From Hymenopus coronatus (lineage: Eukaryota; Arthropoda; Insecta; Mantodea; Hymenopodidae), in assembly GCA_030762935.1 (NCBI GenBank), contig CM060883.1:96484001-96548000 (forward strand): a stretch of DNA of 64,000 nucleotides. The letters are read 5' to 3'. Shown here piece after piece: positions 11,863 to 25,439 of the stretch. Below the pieces are notes generated by a model. The model did no database searches. It had not been told where the DNA came from and was given only the letters and a program-made list of their open reading frames with translations. Made by a program: the position numbers and the translations under genes. Within the stretch, counting starts at the first letter, position 1. The number at the start of each line of letters is the position of its first letter.

Positions 11863-11940
11863 ATTTAGAATCTGGAATCTAACTGACGACGGGACGGTGT
11901 TTAACGTGTATTATAACGTAATTTAAAATCTGGAAGCTAC
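11863..11940. repeat. 54-bp satellite, short piece between two insertions
   Basis: One and a half units between the CR1-like LINE and the mRNA-like insert. The unit variant CTAACTGACGACGGGACGG matches the last unit before the LINE (CTAACTGACGATGGGACGG), so both sides were one array. Confidence 0.85.
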
Positions 11941-12658
11941 TTTTTTTTTGAGTCCAGATATGTGCAGGGAAAGAAGCTAGGAGGATATAGGAGGGAAAGT
12001 ATGTGGGGATAATGGAGTTTCGCAAAAGCACCTCCTAAGTGGTGGTGATGCTATTGCTGCTACCGGAAGAGTTGCAGGAATTAAAAAGGTGGGTTAACTA
12101 GGTTATAAACATGACCCGAAGATCCTGATTATAGCACTAGGTTAGTGATCGGATTGGGTAGGGAGAGTTTGGCTTTGGATGGAGTTGGCGGTGATGAACT
12201 TCTTTAATTATCTTTACAAACTAAAACAAAATCTGTGTATTTCGGGACCTATAATGATGCCCGCTATGTTGTGCATTATGGTGGCTTCTGGTATTTGCTG
12301 ATGGCTGCTGTTCTCGGGTGTGTATAGACTGCTGAGGATTACATGGTGCAAAGCTTCTGAAGTATCTGCCTCTGGCTGCTGGCAATGAGCTCGGCGACGT
12401 TGTTCATAACCAGCTCCTGGTTGTCAAGGACGGCAGAGTATCATTTGGTGATCTCGTTATGGTTCTCGGCGAGCTTGTTGGTGAACAGGTCCTAGGCGTG
12501 TTGCCTCCTCGATTCTGGAGTTGGCGTCGTAAGTTTCTTGAAGGAGGGCTTATATGACGTTCAGTTCCAGGAGCTCAGACGAGTCCTGCCGTGGCTGCTC
12601 GGGATGATGAGGTAGAGCGTTGCCTGGGATGGCGGCGCTGGTGTAGATGTCGATAACC
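11941..12658 (-). pseudogene. mRNA-like insert (processed pseudogene or TE 3' end) within the satellite
   Basis: A unique 718-bp segment splits the satellite. Read on the minus strand it ends in an A run (T run at 11943-11951 on +). The minus strand also has a decayed coding tail ending at TAA 12339-12341: blocks DLFTNKLAENHNEIT, one stop, then YSAVLDNQELVMNNVAEL and ASSQRQILQKLCTM. This looks like a coiled-coil C-terminus, followed by about 390 bp of possible 3' UTR. A satellite piece is missing at the joint, so there is no clean target duplication. The parent protein is not recognised. Confidence 0.5.
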
Positions 12659-15600
12659 GCGTATTTTAACGTAATATAGAACTGGGAAGCTGACCTTTGG
12701 ACGGTGTTTAACGTGTAGTATAAGGTGATTTTGAACCGGGAAGCTGACCCTGGGACGGTGTTTAACGTGTATTACAACGTCATTTAGAATCTGGAAGCTG
12801 ACCTTGGTACGGTGTTTAACGTGTATTATAACGCAATTTAGAATCTGGAACCTGACGTTGGGGCGGTGTTTAACGAGTATTATAACGTAAATTAGAAACC
12901 AGAAGCTGACCATGACCGTGTTAATCGTGTATTATAACGTAATTTAGAACCGGGAAGCTGACTGACTTCGGGACGGTGCGTAACGTCTATTTTAACGTAA
13001 TTTAGATTCTGGAAGCTGACCTTGGGACGGTGTTTTACGTGTATTATAACGTAATTTAGAATCTGGAAGCTGACCTTGGGACGGTTTTTAACGTGTATTA
13101 TAACGTAATTTTGAATCTGGAAGCTGACCTTGGGACGGTGTTTAACGTGTATTATAACGTAATTTAGAATCTGGAACTGACCTTGGGACGGTGTTTGACG
13201 TGTATTATAACGTAATTTAGCATCAGAAAACAGCCTTGGGACGGTGTTTATTCTGTATTATAATGTCATATAGAATCTGGAAACTGACCTTCGGAGGGTG
13301 TTTAGCGTGTAGTATAACGTGGTTTTGATCCGGGAAGCTGACCTTGGGACGGTGTTTAACGTGTATTACAACGTAATTTAGAATCTGGAAGCTGACCCTG
13401 GGACGGTGTTTAACGTGTATTTTAACGTAATTTAGCATCAGAAAGCTGACAATAGGGCGGTGTTTAACCTGTATTATAACGTCATTTAGAATCTGGAAGC
13501 TGACCTTCGGACGGTGTTTAACGTGTAGTATAACGTAGTTTTTATCCGGGAAGCTGACCTTGGGCTGGTGTTTAACGTGTATTACAACGTTATTTAGAAT
13601 CTGGAAGCTGACCTTGCGACGGTGTTTAACGTGTATTTAAACGTAGTTTAGAATCTGGAAGTTGACCTTAGGGCGGTTTATAACCTGTATTATAACGTAA
13701 TTTAAAATATAGAAGCTGACCTTGGGACGGTGTTTATCGTGTGTTATAACGTAATTTTGAATCCGGAAGCTGACCTTGGGACGGTGTTTAACGTGTATTA
13801 TAACGTAATTTAGAATCTGGAAGCTGACCTTGGTACGGTGTTTAACGTGTATTATAACGCAATTTAGAATCTGGAACCTGACGTTGGGGCGGTGTTTAAC
13901 GAGTATTATAACGTAATATGGAATCCGGAAGCTCACCGTGGCCGGTGTTTAACGTGTATTATAACGTAATTTAGAACCGGGAAGCTGACTGACCTCGGGA
14001 TGGTGTTTAACATGTATTTTAACGTAATTTAGAACCTGGAAGCTGGCCTTGGGACGGTGTTTAAAATGTATTTTAACGTAATTTAGAACCTGGAAGCTCA
14101 TCTTGGTACGGTGTTTAAAGTGCATTATAACTAATTTAGAAACGGGAGGTTGATCTTGGGTCGTTGTTGAACGTTTATTATAACGTAATTTATAATCTGG
14201 AAGCTGACTGACCTTGGGACGGTATTCAACGTGTATTATAACTTAATTGAGAACCGGGAAGCTGACCATGGGACGGTATTTAGCGTTTATTATAACGTAA
14301 TTTAGAATCTGGAAGTTGACCTTGGGACGGTATTTAACGTGTATTATAACGTAAATTTTGAACCGGGAAGGTGACCTTGGGACGGTGTTTAACGTGTATT
14401 ACAACGTAATTTAGAATCTGGAACCTGACCTTGGGACGGTGTTTAACGTGTATTATAACGCAATATAGAATCTGGAACCTGACGTTGGGGCGGTGTTTAA
14501 CGAGTATTATAACGTAATATAGAATCCGGAAGCTCACCGTGGACGGTGTTTAACGCGTATTATAACGTAATTTAGAACCGGGAAGCTGACTGACCTTGGG
14601 ACGGTGTTTAACGTGGATTATAACGTATTTTAGAACCGGGAAGCTGACCTTGGGACGGTGTTTAAATGTATTTTAACGTAATTTAGAACCTGGAAGCTCA
14701 TCTTGGGACGGTGTTTAACGTGCATTATAACGTAATTTAGAACCCAAAAGCTGATCTTGGGACGGTGTTGAACGTTTATTATAACGTAATTTAAAATCTG
14801 GAAGCTGAAAGACCTTGGGACGGTATTCAACGTGTATTATAACTTAATTGAGAACCGGGAAGCTGACCATGAGACGGCGTTTAGCGTTTATTATAACGTA
14901 ATTTAGAATCTGGAAGCTGACCTTGGGACGGTATTTAACGTGTATTATAACTTAAATTTTGAACCGGGAAGTTTACCTTGGGACGGTGTTTAACGTGTAT
15001 TATAACGTAATTTTAAATCCGGAAGCTGACCTTGGGACGGTGTTTAACGTGTATTTAGATGCAATTTAGAATCTGGAAGTTGACCTTAGGGCGGTTTATA
15101 ACCTGTATTATAACGTAATTTAGAATATGGAGGCTGACCTTGGGACGGTGTTTATCGTATGTTATAACGTGATTTACAGTCTGGAAGCTGACCTTGGGGC
15201 GGTGTTTAACGAGTATTATAACGCAATTTAGAATCCGGAAGCTGACCATGACGGTATTTAACGTGTATTATAACGTAGATTTTGAACCGGGAAGCTGACC
15301 TTGGGACGGTGTTTAACGTGTATAGCAACGTAATTTAGAATCTGGAACCTGACCTTGGGACGGTGTTTAAGGTGTATTATAACGTAATTTAGAATCTGGT
15401 AGGTTACCTTGGGACGGTGTTTAACGTGTATTATAACGTCATATAGAATCTGGAAGCTGACCTTCGGACGGTTTTTAACGTGTAGTATAACGTAGTTTTG
15501 ATCCGGGAAGCTGACTTTGGGACGGTGTTTAACGTGTATTACAACGTAATTTAGAATCTGGAAGCTGACCCTGGGACGGTGTTTAACGTGTATTATAACG

Positions 15601-18600
15601 TAATTTAGCATCAGGAAGCTGACCTTGGGGCGGTGTTGAACCTGTATTATTATGTCATTTAGAATCTGGAAGCTGACCTTCGGACGGTGATTAACGTGTA
15701 GTACAACTTAGTTTTGATCAGGGAAGCTGACCTTGGGACGGTGTTTAACGTGTATTACAACGTTATTTAGAATCTGGAAGCTGACCTTGGGACGGTGTTT
15801 AATGTCTATGATAACGTAATTTAGAATCTCGTAGCTTACCTTGGGATTGTGTTTAACGTGTATTATAACGTAATATAGAATCCGGAAGATGACCCTGGGA
15901 CGGTGTTTAACGTGTATTATAACGCAATTTAGAATCTGGAACCTGACGTTGGGGCGGTGTTTAACGAGTATTATAACGTAATGTAGAATCCAGAAGCTCA
16001 CCATGGACGGTGTTTAACGTGTATTATAACGTAATTTAGAACCGTGAAGCTGACTGACCTCGGGACGGTGTTTAACATGTATTTTAACGTAATTTACAAC
16101 CTGTAAGCTGACCTTGGGACGGTGTTTAACGTGCATTATAACGTATTTTAGAACCGGGAAGCTGACCTTGGAACGGTGTTTAAAATGTATTTTAACGTAA
16201 TTTAGAACCTGGAAGCTCATCTTGGGACCATGTTTTAAGTGCATTATAACGTAATTTAGAACCGTTAAGCTGATCTTGGGACGTTGTTGAACGTTTATTA
16301 TAACGTAATTTATAATCTGGAAGCTGACTGACCTTGGGACGGTATTCAACGTGTATTATAACTTAATTGAGAACCGGGAAGCTGACCATGGGACGGTGTT
16401 AAGGCGTTTATTATAACGTAATTTAGAATCTGGAAGCTGACCTTGGGACGGTATTTAACGTGTATTATAACGTAAATATTGAACCGGGAAGGTGACCTTG
16501 GGACGGTGTTTAACGTGTATTACAACGCAATTTAGAATCTGGAACCTGACCTTGGGACGGTGTTTAACGTGTATTATAACGTAATTTTAAATAAGGAAGC
16601 TGACCTTGGGTCGGTGTTTAACGTGTATTTAAACTTCATTTAGAATCTGGAAGTTGACCTTAGGGCGGTTTATAACCTGTATTATAACGTAATTTAGAAT
16701 ATGGAAGCTGACCTTGGGACGGTGTTTATCGTGTGTTATAACGTATTTTAAAATCTGGAAGCTGATCTTGGGGCGGTGTTTAACGAGTATTATAACGTAA
16801 TTTAGAATCCGGAAGCTGACCATGGACGGTGTTTAACGTGTATTATAACGTAATTTACAATCTGGAAGCTGACCTTAGGGCGGTGTTTAAGATGTATTTT
16901 AACGTAATTTAGAACCTGAAAGCTCATCTTGGGACGGTGTTTAACGTGTATTATAACGTAATTTTGAACCGCGAAGCTGATCTTGGGACGGTGTTGAACG
17001 TTTATTATAACGTAATTTATAATCTGGAAGCTGACTGACCTTGGGACGGTATTCAACGTGTATTATAACTTAATTGAGAAACGGGAAGCTGACCATGGGA
17101 CGGTGATTAGCGTTTATTATAACGTAATTTAGAATCTGGAAGCTGACCTTGGGATGGTATTTAACGTGTATTATAACATATATTTTGAACCGGGAGGCTG
17201 ACCTTAGGACGGTGTTTAACGTGTATAACAACGTAATTTAGAATCTGGAACCTGACCTTGGGACGGTGTTTAACGTGTATTATAACGTAATTTAGTATCT
17301 GGTAGGTTACCTTGGGACGCTGTTTAACGTGTATTATAACGTAATTTTAAATCCAGAAGCTGACCTTGGGACGGTGTTTAACGTGTATTTAAACGTAATT
17401 TATAATCTGGAAGTTGACCTTAGGGCGGTTTATAACCTGTATTATAACGTAATTTAGAATATGGAAGCCGACCTTGGGACGGTGTTTATCGTGTGTTATA
17501 ACTTAATTTACAATCTGGAAGCTATTCTTGGGGCGGTGTTTAACGAGTATTATAACGCAATTTAGAATCCGGAAGCTGACCATGGACGGTGTTTAACGTG
17601 AATTATAACGTAATTTAGAACCGGGTAGCTGACTGACCTCGGGACGGTGCTTATCGTGTATTTTAACGTAATTCAGAATCTGGAACCTGACTTTGGGATG
17701 GTGTTGAACGTTTATTATAAAGTAATTTAGAATCTGGAAGCTGAGTGACCTTGGGACGGTGTTCAACGTGTATTATAACTTAATTGAGAACCGGGAAGCT
17801 GACCATGAGACGGATTTTAACGTTTATTATAACGTAATTTAGAATCTGGAAGCTGACTTTGGGACGGTGTTTAACCTGTATTATAACGTCATATAGAATC
17901 TGGAAGCTGACCTTCGGACGGTGTTTAACGTGTAGTATAACGTAGTTTTGATCCGGGAAGCTGACCTTGGGTCGGTGTTTAACGTGTATTACAACGTAAT
18001 TTAGAATCTGGAAGCTGACCTTTGGACGGTGTTTAACTTTAGTATAACGTAATTTTGAACCGGGAAGCTGACCTTGGGACGGTGTTTAACGTGTATTATA
18101 ACGTAATATAGAATCCGGAAGATGACCCTGGGACGGTGTTTAACGTGTATTTAAGCGTAATTTAGAATCTCGAAGCTCACCTTAGGGTGGTTTATAACGT
18201 TTATTATAACGTAATTTAGAATCGGGAAGCTGACCTTTGGACGGTGTTTAACGTGTAGTATAACGTAATTTTGAACCGGGAAGCTGACCTTTGGACGGTT
18301 TTTAACGTGTATTACAACGTAGTTTAGAATCTGGAAGCTGACCTTGGGACGGTGTTTAACGTGTATTATAATGTAATTTAGAATCCGGAAGCTGACCTTG
18401 GGACGGTGTTTTACGTGTATTATAAGGTATTTTAGAATCTAGAACCTGACCGTGGGACGTTGTTTAACGTGTATTTTAACGTAATTTAGAACCGGGAAAC
18501 TGACCTTGGGACGGTGTGTAACGTGTATTATAACGTAAATTAGAATCCGGAAGCTGACCATGGACGGTGTTTAACGTGTATTATAACGTAATTTAGATTC

Positions 18601-21600
18601 TGGTAGCTGATCTTGGGCCGGTGTTTAGCGAGTATTGTAACGTAATTTAGAATCCGGAAGCTGACCATGGACGGTGTTTAACGTGTATTATAACGTAAAT
18701 TAGGACCGGGAAGCTGACTGACCTCGGGACGGTGTTTAACATGTATTTTAACGTAATTTAGAACCTGGAAGCTGATCTTAGGACGGTGTTTAACGTGCAT
18801 TATAACGTAATTTAGAACCGGGAAGCTCACCTTGGGACGGTGTTTAACATGTATTTTAACGTAATTTAGAATTTGGAAGCTCACCTTGGGACGGTGTTTA
18901 ACGTGCATTATAACGTAATTTAGAACCGGGAAGCTGAACTTGGGACGGTGCTGAACGTTTATTATAACGTAATTTATAATCTGGAAGCTAACAGACCTTG
19001 GGGCGGTATTCAACGTGTATTATAACTTAATTGAGAACCGGGAAGCTGTCCATGCGACGCTGTTTAGCGTTTATTATAACGTAATTTAGAATCTGGAAGC
19101 TGATCTTGGGACAGTATTTAACGTGTATTACAGCGTAATTTAGAATCTGGAAGCTGATCTTGGGACGGTATTTAACGTGTATTATAACGTAAATTTTGAA
19201 CCGGGATGCTGACCTTGGGACGGTGTTTAACGTGTATTACAACGTAATTTAGAATCCGGAACCTGACCTTGGGACGGTGTTTAACGTGTATTATAACGTA
19301 ATTTAGAATCTGGTTGGTTACCTTGGGACGGTGTTTAACGTGTATTATAACGTAATTTAGAATCCGGAAGCTGACCTTGGGACGGTGTTTAACATGTATT
19401 TAAACGTAATTTAGAATCTGGAAGTTGACCTTAGGGCGGTTTATAACCTGTATTATAACGTAATTTAGAATATGGAAGCTGACCTTGGGACGGTGTTTAT
19501 CGTGTGTTATAACGTAATTTACAATACGGAAGCTGACCTTGGGGCGGTGTTTAACGAGCATTATAACGTAATTTAGAATCCGGAAGCTGACCATGGACGG
19601 TGTTTAACGTGTATTATAACGTAATTTAGAGCTGGAAAGGTGACTGGCCTCGGGACGGTGTTTAACGTCTATTTTAACGTAATTTAGAATCTGGAAGCTG
19701 ACTTTGGGACGGTGTTGAACGTTTATTATAAAGTAATTTAGAATCTGGAAGCTGACTGACCTTGGGACGGTGTTCAACGTGTATTATAACTTAATTGAGC
19801 ACCGGGAAGCTGACCATGGGACGGTGTTTGACGTTTATTATAACGTCATTTAGAATCTGGAAGCTGAGCTTGGGACGGTGTATAACGCGTATTATAACGT
19901 AATTTTGAACCTGGAAGCTGACCTTGGGACGGTGTTTAACCTGTATTATAACGTAATGTAGAATCTGGCAGCTGACCTTGGGACGGTGTTTAACGTGTAT
20001 TATAACGTAATGTAGAATCTGGAAGCTGACCTTGGGACGGTGTTTAACGTGTATTATAACGTAATTTAGCATCGGAAAGCTGACCTTGGCACGGTGTTTA
20101 ACCTGTATTATAACGTCATATAGAATCTGGAAGCTGACCTTCGGACGGTGTTTAACGTGTAGTATAACGTAGTTTTGATCCGGGAAGCTGACCTTGGGAC
20201 GGTGTTTAACGTGTATTACAACGTAATTTAGAATCTGGAACCTTACCATGGGACGGTGTTTAACGTGTATTATAACGTAATTTAGAATCCGGAAGCTGAC
20301 CCTGGGACGGTGTTTAACGTGTATTTAAACGTAATTTAGAATCTCGAAGCTGACCTTAGGGCGGTTTATAACGTGTATTATAACGTAATTTATAGAATGG
20401 AAGCTGACCTTGGGACGGTGTTTATCGTGTATTATAACGTAATTTAGAATCGGGAAGCTGACCTTTGGACGGTGTATAACGTGTAGTATAACGTAAATCT
20501 GAACCGGAAAGCTGACCTTGGGACGGTGTTTAACGTGTATTACAACTTAGTTTAGAATCTGGAAGCTGACCTTTGGACGGTGTTTAACGTGTATTATAAT
20601 GTAATTTAGAATCTGGAAGCTGACCTTTGGACAAGGTTTAACGTGTAGTATAACGTAATTTTGAACCAGGAAACTGACCTTGGGACGGTGTTTAACGTGT
20701 ATTACAACTTAGTTTAGAATCTGGAAGCTGACCTTGGGACGGTGTTTAACGTGCATTATAACGTAATTTAAATCCGGGATGCTGTCCTTGGGAGGGTGTT
20801 GAAGATTTATTATAACGTAATTTAGAATCTGGAAGCTGACTGACATTGGGACGGTGTTCAACGTGTATTATAACTTAATTGAGAACCGGGAAGCTGACCA
20901 TGGGACGGTGTTTGGCGTTTATTATAACGTAATTTAGAATCTGGAAGCTGACTGACCTTTGGACGGTGTTTAACTTTAGTATAACGTAATTTTGAACCGG
21001 GAAGCTGACCTTGGGACGGTGTTTAACGTGTATTGTAACGTAATATAGAATCCGGAAGATGACCCTGGGACGGTGTTTAACGTGTATTTAAGCGTAATTT
21101 AGAATCTCGAAGCTCACCTTAGGGTGGTTTATAACGTTTATTATAACGTAATTTAGAGTATGGAAGCTGACCTTGGGACGGTGTTTATCGTTTATTATAA
21201 CGTAATTTAGAATCGGGAAGGTGACTTTGGACGGTGTTTAACGTGTAGTATAACGTAATTTTGAACCGGGAAGCTGACCTTTGGACGGTTTTTAACGTGT
21301 ATTACAACGTAGTTTAGAATTTGGAAGCTGACCTTGGGACGGTGTTTAACGTGTATTATAATGTAATTTAGAATCCGGAAGCTGACCTTGGGACGGTGTT
21401 TTACGTGTATTATAAGGTATTTTAGAATCTAGAACCTGACCTTGGGACGTTGTTTAACGTGTATTTTAACGTAATTTAGAACCGGGAAACTGACCTTGGG
21501 ACGGTGTGTTACGTGTATTATAACGTAAATTAGAATCCGGAAGCTGACCATGGACGGTGTTTAACGTGTATTATAACGTAATTTAGATTCTGGTAGCTGA

Positions 21601-24600
21601 TCTTGTGCCGGTGTTTAACGAGTATTATAACGTAATTTAGAATCCGGAAGCTGACCATGGACGGTGTTTAACGTGTATTCTAACGTAATTTAGAACCGGG
21701 AAGCTGACTGACCTCGGGACGGTGTTTAACATGTATTTTAACGTAATTTAGAACCTGGAAGCTGATCTTAGGACGGTGTTTAACGTGCATTATAACGTAA
21801 TTTAGAACCGGGAAGCTCACCTTGGGACGGTGTTTAACATGTATTTTAACGTAATTTAGAATCTGGAAGCTCACCTTGGGACGGTGTTTAACGTGCATTA
21901 TAACGTAATTTAGAACCGGGAAGCTGAACTTAGGACGGTGTTGAACGTTTATTATAACGTAATTTATAATCTGGAAGCTAACAGACCTTGGGGCGGTATT
22001 CAACGTGTATTATAACTTAATTGAGAACCGGGAAGCTGACCATGCGACGCTGTTTAGCGTTCATTATAACGTAATTTAGAATCTGGAAGCTGATCTTGGG
22101 ACAGTATTTAACGTGTATTACAGCGTAATTTAGAATCTGGAAGCTGATCTTGGGACGGTATTTAACGTGTATTATAACGTAAATTTTGAACCGGGATGCT
22201 GACCTTGGGACGGTGTTTAACGTGTATTACAACGTAATTTAGAATCCGGAACCTGACCTTGGGACGGTGTTTAACGTGTATTATAACGTAATTTAGAATC
22301 CGGAAGCTGATCTTGGGACGGTGTTTAACATGTATTTAAACGTAATTTAGAATCTGGAAGTTGACCTTAGGGCGGTTTATAACCTGTATTATAACGTAAT
22401 TTAGAATATGGAAGCTGACCTTGGGACGGTGTTTATCGTGTGTTATAACGTAATTTACAATACGGAAGCTGACCTTGGGGCGGTGTTTAACGAGTATTAT
22501 AACGTAATTTAGAATCCGGAAGCTCACCATGGACGGTGTTTAACGTGTATTATAACGTAATTTAGAGCCGGAAAGCTGACTGACCTCGGGACGGTGTTTA
22601 ACGTCTATTTTAACGTAATTTAGAATCTGGAAGCTGACTTTGGGACGGTGTTGAACGTTTATTATAAAGTAATTTAGAATCTGGAAGCTGACTGACCTTG
22701 GGACGGTGTTCAACGTGTATTATAACTTAATTGAGCACCGGGAAGCTGACCATGGGACGGTGTTTAACGTTTATTATAACGTCATTTAGAATCTGGAAGC
22801 TGAGCTTGGGACGGTGTTTAACGCGTATTATAACGTAATTTTGAACCTGGAAGCTGACCTTGGGACGGTGTTTAACCTGTATTATAACGTAATGTAGAAT
22901 CTGGAAGCTGACCTTGGGACGGTGTTTAACGTGTATTATAACGTAATGTAGAATCTGGAAGCTGACCTTGGGACGGTGTTTAACGTGTATTATAACGTAA
23001 TTTAGCATCGGAAAGCTGACCTTGGCACGGTGTTTAACCTGTATTATAACGTCATATAGAATCTGGAAGCTGACCTTCGGACGGTGTTTAACGTGTAGTA
23101 TAACGTAGTTTTGATCCGGGAAGCTGACCTTGGGACGGTGTTTAACGTGTATTACAACGTAATTTAGAATCTGGAACCTTACCATGGGACGGTGTTTAAC
23201 GTGTATTATAACGTAATTTAGAATCCGGAAGCTGACCCTGGGACGGTGTTTAACGTGTATTTAAACGTAATTTAGAATCTCGAAGCTGACCTTAGGACGG
23301 TTTATAACGTGTATTATAACGTAATTTATAGAATGGAAGCTGACCTTGGGACGGTGTTTATCGTGTATTATAACGTAATTTAGAATCGGGAAGCTGACCT
23401 TTGGACGGTGTATAACGTGTAGTATAACGTAATTCTGAACCGGAAAGCTGACCTTGGGACGGTGTTTAACGTGTATTACAACTTAGTTTAGAATCTGGAA
23501 GCTGACCTTTGGACGGTGTTTAACGTGTATTATAATGTAATTTAGAATCTGGAAGCTGACCTTTGGACAAGGCTTAACGTGTAGTATAACGTAATTTGGA
23601 ACCAGGAAACTGACCTTGGGACGGTGTTTAACGTGTATTACAACTTAGTTTAGAATCTGGAAGCTGACCTTGGGACGGTGTTTAACGTGCATTATAACGT
23701 AATTTAAATCCGGGAAGCTGTCCTTGGGAGGGTGTTGAAGATTTATTATAACGTAATTTAGAATCTGTAAGCTGACTGACATTGGGACGGTGTTCAACGT
23801 GTATTATAACTTAATTGAGAACCGGGAAGCTGACCATGGGACGGTGTTTGGCGTTTATTATAACGTAATTTAGAATCTGGAAGCTGACTGACCTTGGGAC
23901 GGTGTTCAACGTGTATTATAACTTAATTGAGAACCGGGAAGTTGACCATTGGACGGTGTTTATCGTGCATTATAACGTAATTTAGAATCCGGAAGCTGAC
24001 CATGGACGGTGTTTTACGTGTATTATAACGTAATTTTAAACCGGGAAGCTGACTGACCTCGGGACTGTGTTTAACGTGTATTATATCTTAATTTAGAATC
24101 TGGAAGCTGACCTTTGGACTGTGTTTAACGTGTAGTATAACGTAATTTTGAACCGGGAAGCTGACCTTGGGACGGTGTTTAACGTGTATTACAACGTAGT
24201 TTAGAATCTGGAAGCTGACCTTGGGACGGTGTTTTACGTGTATTATAACGTAATTTAGAATCTGGAAGCTGACCTTGGGACGGTGTTTAACGTGTATTAT
24301 AACGTAATTTAGAATCTAGTAACTGACCTTGGGACGGTTTCTACCGTGTATTATAACGTAATTTAGAATCCGGAAGATGACCTTGGGACGGTGTTTAACG
24401 TGTATTATAACGTAATTTAGAATCCGGAAGCTGAATTTGGGACGGTGTTCAGCGTGTACTATAATGCAATTCAGAATCGGAAAACTGTTCTTGGAACGGC
24501 GTTTAACGTGTATTATAACGTAATTTAAAATCTGGAAGCTGACCTTTGAACGGTGTTTAACGAGTATCATAACGTAATTTAGAATCTGGTAGCTGACCTT

Positions 24601-24805
24601 GGGACAGTGTTTAACGTGTATTATAACGTAATTTAGAATCTGGAAGATGACCTTGGGACGGTGTTTAGCGTGTATTATAACGTATTTTAGAATCCGGAAG
24701 CTGACCTTGGGACGGTTTTCAGCGTGTACTATAATGTAATTCAGAATCGGAAAACTGTTCTTGGAACGGTGTTTAACGTTTATTATAATGTAATTTATAA
24801 CTGTT
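12659..24805. repeat. 54-bp satellite, subfamily 2 block, about 225 units
   Basis: Monomer containing ACGTAATTTAGAATCTGGAA, GCTGACCTTGGGACGG and TGTTTAACGTGTATTATA, 54 bp long. Length variants recur: a 4-bp duplication giving CTGACTGACC, and a short form with CCATGGACGG. Minus-strand frames of 64-152 codons read repeats of VSFQILNYVIIHVKHRPK. They have no conserved start and are broken by indel variants, so I do not call them genes. Higher-order copies are visible (see 18017-23889). Confidence 0.95.
18017..23889. repeat. Tandem duplication of a 2.94-kb satellite segment
   Basis: 18017-20953 and 20954-23889 carry the same order of variant monomers. For example, 18721 matches 21711, and the block at 19791 matches the one at 22727. 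The two copies differ by single bases, one extra unit in copy 2 near 21150 and one missing unit near 22300. By eye they are well above 95% identical, far closer than neighbouring monomers. Confidence 0.85.
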
Positions 24806-24952
24806 TATGCTACAAGTAGGTCTTTTACCAGGTATCAATAGTGCTAAAAGTAGAGCATTCTGTCACTTATGTGTTATAAAATATAACAACTTTGGTATAC
24901 GCTTCCTCTTTCAAGTAAGCTATGCCTCTGAAAGCTCGTATCGATCCACAAA

Positions 24953-25213
24953 ATGGCGGATGATTTCAATGTCATGAATCTGTTGCACCAGAGGAAATTA
25001 TGCAAGCAGCGGAGAGAGCAAAATTACAATTGCCTCCGATGTATAAAATGTTTTCGCTCTGTACGAGAGAGACATCATGTTATCAGCACTTTTGCTAAGC
25101 AGGCAACAATTGAATGTCACAGATTATTAAGCATGAACTCCAAAAATGTGGTGTATGATACACGTGTTAACATTGTTGGTAAGCTTCCTACTTACAATAC
25201 AAAACATAAATAA
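24953..25213 (+). CDS. Unrecognised short open frame, 86 codons
   Basis: ATG in a good context (ACAAAATGG). It encodes a basic protein starting MADDFNVMNLLHQRKLCKQR with a CLRCIKC cysteine pair. I do not recognise a family. It sits alone between the satellite and a SINE, with no neighbouring exon seen. It may be the first exon of a gene or the N-terminus of a lost DNA transposon, or it may be chance. Confidence 0.25.
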   Translation: MADDFNVMNLLHQRKLCKQRREQNYNCLRCIKCFRSVRERHHVISTFAKQATIECHRLLSMNSKNVVYDTRVNIVGKLPTYNTKHK

Positions 25214-25439
25214 GTATCGTTTTTTCTACAACTTGGAAAGGGTGTAAATGTTCATAACTTACAGGGAGAAAGAAGTGAATTTTAAAGCGATTTTGGTCAA
25301 ATTGTCGAATTTGAATATCTTAGTGTAAATATGCACCTCACTTTAAATGATATACGAGTATTTGCATATTTGATTCTCCTAGGGCGGATGTAACACGTTC
25401 TGGGCTGCGCTGGTTTAATGGCTGCCACATTGGCTATTT

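Noticed and set aside
9425..24570. Many open frames of 60-152 codons with the 18-residue repeat, as repetitive proteins
   Set aside because: They follow from a monomer length divisible by three. Starts are mostly not ATG, frames end at random indel variants, and no flanking gene structure is seen.
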